64,000 nucleotides of DNA from Bacteroidales bacterium (lineage in GTDB: Bacteria > Bacteroidota > Bacteroidia > Bacteroidales > JAADJA01): positions 67,473-131,472 of the forward strand of contig JAGQVE010000005.1 of the NCBI GenBank assembly GCA_020438105.1, read 5' to 3'. Position 1 is the stretch's first letter. Each line of letters starts with the position of its first letter. Of the stretch, positions 17,260 through 24,201 are shown one piece after another. The notes under the pieces were generated by a model that was not told the origin of the DNA, ran no database searches, and was given only the letters and a program-made list of their open reading frames with translations. The translations under genes and the position numbers were made by a program.

Positions 17260-17931
17260 ATGGGTAAGCTAATCATCATACCAACACCGATCGGCAATCT
17301 TGAAGACATTACTTTCAGGGCGGTGCGAATGCTCAAGGAAGTTGACCTGATTTTAGCTGAAGATACCCGGGTAACGGGAAAGCTATTAAAGCACTTCGGC
17401 ATTGAAACCAAAATGGCAACCCATCACAAATTCAATGAACACAAAACGGTTGATCATTTAATTGAGCAGTTAAAAGCTGGTTTAACCATTGGACTTGTTA
17501 GTGATGCCGGCACTCCCGGAATTTCTGATCCCGGCTTTCTTTTGGTCAGGGCCTGCCAGCAAAATGAAATTGCTGTTGAAACACTTCCCGGGGCTACCGC
17601 CTTTATTCCGGCATTGGTCAACTCAGGAATTCCTTCCGACCGGTTTTATTTTGAAGGTTTTCTTCCGCAAAAAAAAGGCCGGCAAACGCGCCTTGAATTT
17701 CTGGCACAACAAAAACAAACGATTGTGTTGTATGAATCACCTTATCGGCTGGTAAAAACCTTAAAGCAACTTGCTGAATATTTTGGAAATGACCGAAAAG
17801 CATCTGTTTCCAGGGAATTGACTAAAATCTATGAAGAAAATATCTCCGGCACTTTGGAGGCGCTTATCCGGCATTTTGAAGTTGGCACTGTAAAGGGGGA
17901 GATCGTCATTATCATTGAGGCTGTTTCCTGA
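17260..17931 (+). CDS. rsmI: 16S rRNA (cytidine1402-2'-O)-methyltransferase
   Basis: 223 residues, the short RsmI form. It starts GKLIIIPTPIGNLEDIT, the family signature of the tetrapyrrole-methylase fold, followed by LAEDTRVTGKLL, LVSDAGTPGISDPG and LPGATAFIPALVNSG. The protein methylates the 2'-O of C1402 in the decoding centre of 16S rRNA, using SAM. Its ATG is 2 nt after the stop of the peptidase gene, showing tight coupling. An 8-bp AT-rich inverted repeat (ATTTTTGT 17931-17938, ACAAAAAT 17949-17956) sits right at the stop codon but lacks a T-run. Confidence 0.96.
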   Translation: MGKLIIIPTPIGNLEDITFRAVRMLKEVDLILAEDTRVTGKLLKHFGIETKMATHHKFNEHKTVDHLIEQLKAGLTIGLVSDAGTPGISDPGFLLVRACQQNEIAVETLPGATAFIPALVNSGIPSDRFYFEGFLPQKKGRQTRLEFLAQQKQTIVLYESPYRLVKTLKQLAEYFGNDRKASVSRELTKIYEENISGTLEALIRHFEVGTVKGEIVIIIEAVS

Positions 17932-18121
17932 TTTTTGTACGTTATTGGACAAAAATGTAAAAATGTGGACATCTTTTTAAAGTCTTCCTGTAACAAGTTT
18001 TCATTTGAACCGTCTATAAAACAATGAATTAGCCTTTTTGGCACATCCTTGGCAAACAAAATTGCGAAAGACTGATTTAAACCATGAAAACTCGTTCTTA
18101 TCAAACAACCTGAAAAATGCC
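17932..18121. other. Gene-free stretch after rsmI
   Basis: Apart from the AT-rich inverted repeat at 17931-17956 I see no gene, promoter or repeat here. A 91-codon leftward frame (17829-18104) overlaps rsmI by about 100 nt, has no recognisable family features and looks spurious. The rest of the gap up to the umuD start (18122-18235) holds a candidate small RNA, a terminator and a promoter element, listed separately. Confidence 0.5.
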
Positions 18122-18203
18122 TATCTTGCCTTTACTCCATAAAGGTTTATGTTGGATTTGGCAACGTGCTTCAAGGTCCCGCCCACACAGCGGGACTTTT
18201 TTT
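18122..18203 (+). ncRNA. Candidate small RNA ending in a strong terminator
   Basis: A -7-like element TATCTTGC (18122-18129, one T short of TAnnTTTG) is followed by about 65 nt that cannot code and end in a strong intrinsic terminator. Between them is a 6-bp hairpin, ATGTTG (18149-18154) with CAACGT (18162-18167), one G-U pair. A transcript would run from about 18136 to 18203 and fold into two hairpins. Since rsmI ends 240 nt earlier, the terminator is far away for that gene, which favours a separate short transcript. The segment GTTGG..GCAACG resembles the 5' part of 4.5S RNA, but the conserved GGAA loop region is absent, so I do not call it ffs. Confidence 0.35.
18176..18203 (+). terminator. 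Rho-independent terminator upstream of umuD
   Basis: Perfect 7-bp GC-rich stem GTCCCGC (18176-18182) and GCGGGAC (18190-18196), 7-nt loop, followed by seven T (18197-18203). It ends whatever transcript enters the rsmI-umuD gap. Confidence 0.85.
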
Positions 18204-18207
18204 ATGC

Positions 18208-18215
18208 TAATTTTG
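18208..18215 (+). promoter_or_regulatory. -7 promoter element of umuD
   Basis: TAATTTTG, an exact TAnnTTTG match, starts 5 nt after the terminator T-run and 28 nt before the umuD ATG. No TTTG lies at the expected -33 distance, which falls inside the terminator stem. I see no LexA-type inverted repeat around it. Confidence 0.5.
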
Positions 18216-18235
18216 CAGAATAATCTTCGAACTTT

Positions 18236-18691
18236 ATGTCAGGAAGTAAAAGTCAAAACAATTCGGCCCATTTTCAGTTCTTTAAAACAGATACGGAGGC
18301 GGGTAAAACGCCGCTCGATCTTTATTCGTTCAGGATACCTGCCGGTTTTCCTTCTCCTGCCGAGGATTTTAAAGAGAACACCCTCGATTTAAATGACTAT
18401 CTAATCAAAAATAAATCAGCCACTTTCCTGGTAAAGGTTACCGGAACATCTATGGAAGGAGCCGGAATTTTTGATGAAGATGTGCTCATCGTAGATCGGG
18501 CTGCCGAAATTTCGGATGGTAAAATTGTGCTGGGTGTTTTAAATGGAGAGTTTACTGTTAAGCGATTGAAAAAGGAAAAGGAGAGGTTGATTTTACTCCC
18601 TGAAAATAGTAACTTTAAACCAATTGAAATTTCTGAAGAAACCGATTTTAAGATCTGGGGTGTAGTTACTTTCTGTTTACACAAACTTTAA
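18236..18691 (+). CDS. umuD: UmuD-like S24 autoprotease
   Basis: 151 residues. The N-terminal arm carries the cleavage region RIPAGFPSPAEDF with the expected Ala36-Gly37 scissile bond, followed by LDLNDYLIKN, as in UmuD. The catalytic serine is S72 in GTSMEGAGI and the catalytic lysine is K109 in EFTVKRL. There is no DNA-binding domain, so it is not LexA. UmuD is cleaved on RecA filaments and joins UmuC to form the translesion polymerase V. No umuC is adjacent: the next gene is on the other strand. The partner would have to be elsewhere in the genome. The start is only 33 nt after the preceding terminator. Confidence 0.88.
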   Translation: MSGSKSQNNSAHFQFFKTDTEAGKTPLDLYSFRIPAGFPSPAEDFKENTLDLNDYLIKNKSATFLVKVTGTSMEGAGIFDEDVLIVDRAAEISDGKIVLGVLNGEFTVKRLKKEKERLILLPENSNFKPIEISEETDFKIWGVVTFCLHKL

Positions 18692-18692
18692 A

Positions 18693-19139
18693 TTAATTCC
18701 CATTGTAAATGTGAAGCAAATTCCCGTCAAATTCTGTAAAATAATATTTCAATGGATAGGTTGACGGACCTGAAACGGGGCTGCCGTCAATGATGTTAAA
18801 CCTTGACATGCAACACGAATCGATGAGGGTATACGTGGATTGGTCAACCTCTACTTGAGCACAATCTTTTTGAGGATCGTAAGGACAGGTTCGTTCATAA
18901 GCCATAAAGTTATACTGGTCAATCCGATAAACAATGATGCCTCTGTAACCTTCATTATCATAGTATTTCCAGCCTCCCGCAGGAATAAAGTCGATGGTAT
19001 TGGGGCTGATGTAAAAGTTGACAGGAACATTTGGAATGTATGCGTTTGAATTGTTTGGATTATCATCCTTGCATGCATTCGTCATCACAACAATTATGGT
19101 CAGTAATAAAATGGCGGTAAAATATTTTTGGATTTGCAT
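18693..19139 (-). CDS. Rieske-fold-like lipoprotein lacking the histidine ligands
   Basis: 148 residues. A lipoprotein signal ends in VVMTNAC (lipidated C23), then a short Asn/Asp-rich linker. The rest follows the pattern of a Rieske domain: YERTCPYD at residue 81-88, then LIDSCCMSRFNIIDGSPVSGPSTYPLKYY, where true Rieske proteins have CxH...CxxH, then FDxxxGxxxxGP. Here the ligand pairs read C85-P-Y87 and C109-C-M-S112, so both histidines are replaced, and extra cysteines C93 and C110 appear. A 2Fe-2S cluster of the normal type is therefore unlikely; disulfides are possible. The Rieske comparison is my inference from spacing. The gene stands alone between umuD (convergent) and a divergent small lipoprotein gene. 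Confidence 0.7.
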   Translation of the reverse strand: MQIQKYFTAILLLTIIVVMTNACKDDNPNNSNAYIPNVPVNFYISPNTIDFIPAGGWKYYDNEGYRGIIVYRIDQYNFMAYERTCPYDPQKDCAQVEVDQSTYTLIDSCCMSRFNIIDGSPVSGPSTYPLKYYFTEFDGNLLHIYNGN

Positions 19140-19153
19140 AATATCAATTTGTG

Positions 19154-19182
19154 CAAAATTATTAAATTGTCACCTTTTTCAA
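19154..19182 (-). promoter_or_regulatory. Promoter of the Rieske-like lipoprotein gene
   Basis: Read leftward: TTG (19182-19180), 18-nt spacer, TAATTTTG (19161-19154), which is an exact -7 consensus. It lies 15 nt before the ATG at 19139, giving a very short leader. Confidence 0.55.
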
Positions 19183-19228
19183 TCGATAAAGTTGAAGCAA
19201 TAAATCCATTTCAACAAAAATAGCTTTG

Positions 19229-19510
19229 ATGAAACCGAAGTTTTGTAAATTTATTGCGTTTATTGTTATCCTTTTGATTTTGGGAGGTGCTGGTGGCTGT
19301 CGAACATTATTTGTAGATAACCCTGAAAAAAAAGCTGCTAAAAAACAGCAAAAAGATTTCAGGGAAAATGCTAAAAGCTACAGGGCATCAGTGAAGGACC
19401 ATTATGATAATCAATCAAAAAAAACCAAAAGGCGTATGAAAAAAAACTTAAAAAAATCCGAACGTAAACTTAAAAAACGGATGCCAAAAGGTGGCTGGGA
19501 ATGCCGTTAA
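19229..19510 (+). CDS. Small, strongly basic lipoprotein
   Basis: 93 residues from ATG 19229 (a TTG one codon earlier is the alternative). The signal peptide ends in LILGGAGGC with the lipidated cysteine at residue 24. The mature part of about 70 residues is extremely rich in lysine and arginine (for example KKTKRRMKKNLKKSERKLKKR) and ends in GGWECR. No family recognised. The gene ends 18 nt before the start of the propeller sensor kinase and is on the same strand, so it is very probably the first gene of a three-gene unit with the kinase and its LytTR regulator. A TAGCTTTG at 19221-19228 matches the -7 consensus but abuts the ATG, so it may be fortuitous or the start may be further in. Confidence 0.7.
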   Translation: MKPKFCKFIAFIVILLILGGAGGCRTLFVDNPEKKAAKKQQKDFRENAKSYRASVKDHYDNQSKKTKRRMKKNLKKSERKLKKRMPKGGWECR

Positions 19511-19528
19511 GTTCTCCAAAAGTCGAGC

Positions 19529-22500
19529 ATGAACAATCGATCAAAAAATATACTGGTACTGTATTTATCTGCTTTGTTATTTCATATTTTCCCTTACTTT
19601 TCACAGGGGCAGGATGGACAGAATATCAGGTTTGATCGCTACACTTCTGAAAATGTAAAGCTTGTAAAAGGTCTTTCGCAAAACTGGATTTATAAAATTT
19701 TACAAGATCGGGATGGTTATATTTGGTTTGGTACCTGGGATGGCCTCAATAAATTCGACGGATATAATTTTACCATTTACAATGTGAATGATGGTTTGAG
19801 TGATCACACCATCCTTACACTGTTAGAAGATGAAAACGGGGATATTTGGATAGGAACCAATAAGGGTTTAAGTTGTTTTGTGCGAAAAAGCCAATCCTTT
19901 GTAAATTATGAAACCTTACCCGGTGATTCCACCAGTTTATATAAAAACAGGGTGAACGCCATGATTATGACCAGGGATAGTTCATTGTGGCTGGGCACTG
20001 GTGGTGGTCTTTGCCGTTTCGACAGACAGACCAAACAATTTCAATGTTATATGTCTACTCCGCAGGAATATACCAGTCCGCGAAGCAATTATATATTGGA
20101 CTTGCTTGAACTCAGCGATGGTAATATTATGGTTGCTACTACTTATGGCCTGGTAGTATTTGAACCTGCAACCGGCCGATCAACAAGATATTACCACGAT
20201 GACGATGATCCACAAAGTTTGAGTGATAATAATGTCCGGTGTCTTATGCAAGACCGGGATGGTTCATTTTGGATTGGTACCCGAAATGGTTTGAATGTGT
20301 ACGATACGGTTTCAAAAACGCTTAAAAGGTATTTTAATGACCCAGCAGATCCAAAAAGTATTGGATCGGATTATGTAAGGGTTATTTTTCAGGACAGAGC
20401 TGGAAATATATGGGTAGGAACGGATGGAGGCGGACTCGCACTTTACAACTATTCAGAAGATAATTTTATCAGGTACACCAATGAGCTGGATGATAGAAAT
20501 AGCTTAAGTAACGATAAAGTTTACGAGATTTTTGAAGATCGGTCAGGAAATTTGTGGGTAGGTACTTTTCTGGGGGTTAATAAAATCAACAAATACACCA
20601 ATAATTTTGGATTGATGCAGCAAACCTCCACAGCCGAGGAGGGTGGGTCCATAAATAACAACTTCATCTGGAGTTTTGAAGAAGATAATTCCAATAATTT
20701 ATGGATCGGAACATCAAGAGGTGTAAACATTCAAAACCCGGTTACAAAAACGTATCATTACCTGGTTCACGAGCCGGGAAATATCAAAACAATAGCCGGA
20801 AATGAAGTAAGAGCATTACTTTATAGTGAAAAAGAAAACTGCATGTGGCTTGGGCTGTATGGAACAGGTGTAGATTGTTATGACTTTAAAACAGGTGAAA
20901 TAAAACATTTTATACCTAATCCCCGGCCAAACAGCATTTCAAATATTTATGTGAATGATTTATTGGAAGATAAAAACGGAAATATATGGATTGCTACTGG
21001 CAAAGGGCTTAATTATTTGAATCCAAATACGAATGAAATCAAAATTTACGAACATATTCCCAATGACTCCAACAGCCTTAGTAATAGCATCATTATTTCG
21101 TTGTTTGAAGATGTGGACGGATTTTTATGGGTTGGAACAGATAATGGATTAAACAAGTTTATTCCGGAGGAGAATCGTTTTGAAAAATATTTTAATAATA
21201 GTGACTTTAAAATTGCCGACAGAACCATTTTTTACATTTATCAGGATAAGTCGAAAAGATTTTGGCTTGGAACTTCTGGAGGAGGCCTGGTCAGGTTTGA
21301 TGCACAAACCAAAGCATACCGGGTTTATACCGTGGCCGATCAAATGCCCAATGATATTATTTATGGAATTTTGGAAGACGACGATAAAAACCTTTGGTTT
21401 ACCACTAACCGTGGGTTGGTTAAATTTTATGTTATTGGTGAGCGTATTGTAACTTATGATGTAAAAGATGGAATTCAAAGTTATGAGTTCAATCTTGGAT
21501 CATGTTTTAAGGATAAAAAGGGTGTTATGTATTTTGGCGGAATGAACGGATTTAATTATTTTCATCCTGATGAAATTATTTCAAATCCAACTCCACCAGT
21601 CGTTGTTTTTACAGCTTTTCGAAAATTTAATGAACGGCAGCCTGTTGAGTTGGAGAATGGTGATACAATCCGGCTGAAGTATGATGAAAACTTTTTCTCA
21701 TTTGAAATTTCCGCCCTCGACTATACAAATCCTTCCAAAAATAAATACCGGTATTTTTTGCAGGGGGTTGACAATGATTGGTTAATTACCGATGCCAATG
21801 AGCGATTAGCCGAATATAAAAATGTGCATCCGGGGTCCTATACTTTTTATGCAAATGGGAGCAATAACGACGGAATATGGAACGAAGACGGAATAATGCT
21901 CACCATAATTATTAAACCGGCCTGGTATGCATCATGGTGGTTCAGGTTGATATTGTTTGTGGTTGTAATCTCCTTGTTATGGTTGCTGATTTATCAGCGC
22001 TTACGCAGGATCAGGAAAAAACATGAAGTCGAAAGGCGATTGCTCGACATTGAAAAGCAAAAGTTTCAGCTTGAACAACAGGCGCTTCGGTTGCAAATGA
22101 ATCCACACTTTATTTTTAACTCACTGAATTCAATTCAGAGTTATATACTTACCCACGACACAGAACTTGCTGTTACTTATCTCGGTAAGTTTTCGCAGTT
22201 AATGCGTCTGATTCTTGCAAATTCAGGAAGCAATTCGGTTCCTTTCAGGGAAGAGCTCAAATCAATCAGGCATTACCTCGATTTGGAGAAACTCAGATTT
22301 GATAATAAATTTGAATATAATATTAAGGTTGACCCAAACATTGATGAAGAGTTTATTGAAATACCCCCAATGGTGATTCAGCCATATGTGGAAAATGCCA
22401 TCATTCATGGTTTGTTGCATAAGGAGCAAACAGGCCGCCTGGAAATTGAATTTAAACTTCACAAATCTACTATCTATTGCAGCATAACCGATGATGGTGT

Positions 22501-22708
22501 TGGGCGGGAAAAATCAAAGCAACTCCGTGAGCAGCAGGGCATTCATCGAAAATCAACTGGCATGCATATTACCAAGGCAAGGCTTGAAATGCTGAACAAA
22601 AGGAAAGAGGAAGATTTTACAGTTCGGGTAACTGACTTAAAGGATAAAAAAGGAAATGCAATTGGAACTAAGGTTGAGTTGAATATACAGTTTTACGAAG
22701 ACCAGTAA
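19529..22708 (+). CDS. Two-component sensor: beta-propeller, Y_Y_Y domain and LytS-type histidine kinase
   Basis: 1059 residues. After a signal peptide come about 14 propeller repeats with the marker IWxGTxxGLxxFD (residues about 35-720, two seven-bladed propellers), a Y_Y_Y domain (about 725-795, YRYFLQGVDNDW), one membrane helix (about 805-825), a coiled linker, and a His_kinase domain with H860 in QMNPHFIFNSL. The ATPase domain has PPMVIQPYVENAIIHG and DDGVGRE. This is the architecture of Bacteroidota hybrid-like sensors but with a LytS-type catalytic core, so it phosphorylates a separate regulator; the LytTR gene starts 20 nt downstream. The periplasmic propellers sense an unknown ligand. 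The operon also includes the small basic lipoprotein upstream. Confidence 0.95.
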   Translation: MNNRSKNILVLYLSALLFHIFPYFSQGQDGQNIRFDRYTSENVKLVKGLSQNWIYKILQDRDGYIWFGTWDGLNKFDGYNFTIYNVNDGLSDHTILTLLEDENGDIWIGTNKGLSCFVRKSQSFVNYETLPGDSTSLYKNRVNAMIMTRDSSLWLGTGGGLCRFDRQTKQFQCYMSTPQEYTSPRSNYILDLLELSDGNIMVATTYGLVVFEPATGRSTRYYHDDDDPQSLSDNNVRCLMQDRDGSFWIGTRNGLNVYDTVSKTLKRYFNDPADPKSIGSDYVRVIFQDRAGNIWVGTDGGGLALYNYSEDNFIRYTNELDDRNSLSNDKVYEIFEDRSGNLWVGTFLGVNKINKYTNNFGLMQQTSTAEEGGSINNNFIWSFEEDNSNNLWIGTSRGVNIQNPVTKTYHYLVHEPGNIKTIAGNEVRALLYSEKENCMWLGLYGTGVDCYDFKTGEIKHFIPNPRPNSISNIYVNDLLEDKNGNIWIATGKGLNYLNPNTNEIKIYEHIPNDSNSLSNSIIISLFEDVDGFLWVGTDNGLNKFIPEENRFEKYFNNSDFKIADRTIFYIYQDKSKRFWLGTSGGGLVRFDAQTKAYRVYTVADQMPNDIIYGILEDDDKNLWFTTNRGLVKFYVIGERIVTYDVKDGIQSYEFNLGSCFKDKKGVMYFGGMNGFNYFHPDEIISNPTPPVVVFTAFRKFNERQPVELENGDTIRLKYDENFFSFEISALDYTNPSKNKYRYFLQGVDNDWLITDANERLAEYKNVHPGSYTFYANGSNNDGIWNEDGIMLTIIIKPAWYASWWFRLILFVVVISLLWLLIYQRLRRIRKKHEVERRLLDIEKQKFQLEQQALRLQMNPHFIFNSLNSIQSYILTHDTELAVTYLGKFSQLMRLILANSGSNSVPFREELKSIRHYLDLEKLRFDNKFEYNIKVDPNIDEEFIEIPPMVIQPYVENAIIHGLLHKEQTGRLEIEFKLHKSTIYCSITDDGVGREKSKQLREQQGIHRKSTGMHITKARLEMLNKRKEEDFTVRVTDLKDKKGNAIGTKVELNIQFYEDQ

Positions 22709-22728
22709 ATTATCAAAATCATAAAAAT

Positions 22729-23478
22729 ATGCTTACTGCTGTTATTGTTGAAGATGAAAAAAGAAGCCGCGAAACCCTGTCAGGGCTCCTTAAATTATAT
22801 TGTAAATCAGTTCAGGTTGTTGCAGAGGCCGACAATGTAAGGTCAGGAATAGAAGCCATAAAGGTACATAAGCCACAACTCCTTTTTCTGGACATTCAAA
22901 TGCCTGACGGAAGTGGTTTTAACCTGCTTGAATCACTTGACAAAATTGACTTTGATATTATTTTTACTACTGCCTATGATCAATTTGCTATTAAAGCCAT
23001 AAAATTCAGTGCCCTTGATTACCTGTTAAAACCGATATTTCCGGAGGACCTGGTAGCTGCTGTAAATAAAGCTGAAGCTAAAAAGGAATCCAGTGGAACC
23101 TCCGAAGGAATCAAAGTGCTATTGGAAAATATGCGCAGGCCCGAATCCGATTCACCTAAAATTGTCCTTTCTACCAGCGACAAAATCAATGTGGTAAAAG
23201 TGAAAGACATTCTTCGTTGTGAGTCGGATAATTATTATACCATGTACTATTTTACTGATGGAAAAAGATTACTTGTTTCGAAAACATTAAAGGAAAATGA
23301 AGAATTATTAAGTGGATATAATTTTATCCGTCCGCACAAATCTCACCTGGTAAATACCATTTATATTAAAAGCTTTAATAAACAGGATGGAGGTTATATT
23401 GTAATGACTGATGGAACGAGTATCCCTGTATCACGAAGAAAAAAAGAGAAAATTATCGAAATCATTAATAACCTTTGA
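22729..23478 (+). CDS. LytTR-family response regulator
   Basis: 249 residues. The receiver domain has the acidic pair E8/D9, phospho-acceptor D55 in LFLDIQMPDGSG, the conserved Thr in FTTAYDQFAI and Lys in YLLKPIF. The C-terminal half is a LytTR DNA-binding domain: VVKVKDILRCESDNYYTMYYFTDGK, ...FIRPHKSHLVN, then DGTSIPVSRRKKEKI. It pairs with the LytS-type kinase ending 20 nt upstream. LytTR proteins bind pairs of 9-bp direct repeats about 21 bp apart; such a pair lies just downstream of this gene at 23528-23558. Confidence 0.95.
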   Translation: MLTAVIVEDEKRSRETLSGLLKLYCKSVQVVAEADNVRSGIEAIKVHKPQLLFLDIQMPDGSGFNLLESLDKIDFDIIFTTAYDQFAIKAIKFSALDYLLKPIFPEDLVAAVNKAEAKKESSGTSEGIKVLLENMRRPESDSPKIVLSTSDKINVVKVKDILRCESDNYYTMYYFTDGKRLLVSKTLKENEELLSGYNFIRPHKSHLVNTIYIKSFNKQDGGYIVMTDGTSIPVSRRKKEKIIEIINNL

Positions 23479-23527
23479 TAAAATCTCTTCCTAATTTGCC
23501 TGCCACTTAAATATTTACTCCTGCCGA

Positions 23528-23618
23528 AAACTGATTTTATTCAACCGTAAACTGATTTAACCATTCAGTTCTGTTAATTTGTATTATATTTACGCACACT
23601 TTATATAAATCAGTTAAT
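23528..23618. promoter_or_regulatory. Cluster of LytTR-like half-sites between the regulator gene and the 23626 gene
   Basis: The 10-mer AAACTGATTT occurs twice in direct orientation, at 23528-23537 and 23549-23558, exactly 21 bp apart. The inverse core TCAGTT occurs at 23565-23570 and 23610-23615. TCAGTTAAT (23610-23618) fits the published LytTR half-site pattern [TA][AC][CA]GTTN[AG][TG] at every position; the others deviate at one or two positions. A -7-like TATATTTA lies at 23585-23592 between the half-sites. The spacing and the adjacent lytTR gene suggest an operator for the next gene, which is an inference. Confidence 0.5.
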
Positions 23619-23625
23619 TCAGCAT

Positions 23626-24090
23626 ATGGAACAACTTTTACCTCTTCTTATTGGTGGCATCATTTGGTTGGCATTTAAATATTATGGTAAAAGCCAAAAT
23701 AAACAAACGACTACCAATCAATCAGGAAGCTCGGAAAATAAATCCACCACACGGGAGCCATCCATTTTAGAGCAAATTCTCCTGGGACCGCGAATTAATG
23801 ATCCTGAGCCTGAGCTTTATTATGAGGAAGTGGAAGAAGAGCATGTACCTGAAAACGATATTAAGAAGGCGCTGGAACAACGATTTAGTAAAGCTTTTTT
23901 ATCCACGGAATTATCGCAGTTAAAGAGAGAAGGTCAGCATGCTGTTCTCACAAAATCAATTGATAATGAGGAGGAATTAATGGTGTTGGAACAGGATCGT
24001 TCAGGGTGGATTTTTGATGAAGAATTTGATATGAAAAAGGCAATCATATATGAGGCGGTTTTAAACCCTCCTTATATTGATTTTAAATAA
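23626..24090 (+). CDS. Conserved hypothetical protein with N-terminal membrane anchor
   Basis: 154 residues. Residues 3-19 form one membrane helix (LLPLLIGGIIWLAFKYY). A Ser/Thr/Asn-rich linker and an acidic stretch (EPELYYEEVEEEH) follow. The C-terminus FDMKKAIIYEAVLNPPY resembles a conserved ending of Bacteroidota hypothetical proteins (pattern KAVIYSEILNPPY). The function is unknown. It stands 147 nt after the LytTR regulator gene, behind a cluster of possible LytTR sites, so it is the best candidate for a local target of that system. Confidence 0.7.
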   Translation: MEQLLPLLIGGIIWLAFKYYGKSQNKQTTTNQSGSSENKSTTREPSILEQILLGPRINDPEPELYYEEVEEEHVPENDIKKALEQRFSKAFLSTELSQLKREGQHAVLTKSIDNEEELMVLEQDRSGWIFDEEFDMKKAIIYEAVLNPPYIDFK

Positions 24091-24121
24091 CTTTATTATA
24101 GCAGGGGTGAGTTAGAAAAAG

Positions 24122-24154
24122 TTTGGAGTTGTCATTTAATTATTATTAACTTTA
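24122..24154 (+). promoter_or_regulatory. Promoter of the TonB receptor cassette
   Basis: TTTG (24122-24125), 21-nt spacer, TAACTTTA (24147-24154; one mismatch to TAnnTTTG). It lies 47 nt before the receptor ATG at 24202 and would drive the three-gene cassette that ends at the 33.5-kb terminator. Confidence 0.55.
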
Positions 24155-24201
24155 CCCCCTTTTTGAAGCACAGTGTATAATCTGACATAAATTTATATGG
24201 T

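Noticed and set aside
17829..18104. Leftward 91-codon frame overlapping the end of rsmI.
   Set aside because: It overlaps a certain gene by about 100 nt, has no signal or family feature, and its upstream part is an rsmI antisense shadow.
18149..18196. tRNA or complete 4.5S (SRP) RNA gene.
   Set aside because: TTCAAGGTCC resembles a T-loop and GTTGG..GCAACG resembles 4.5S RNA, but no acceptor stem or anticodon arm is present and the conserved GGAA loop of SRP RNA is missing.
18236..18691. LexA repressor.
   Set aside because: There is no N-terminal helix-turn-helix and the arm carries the UmuD-type AGFPSPA segment.
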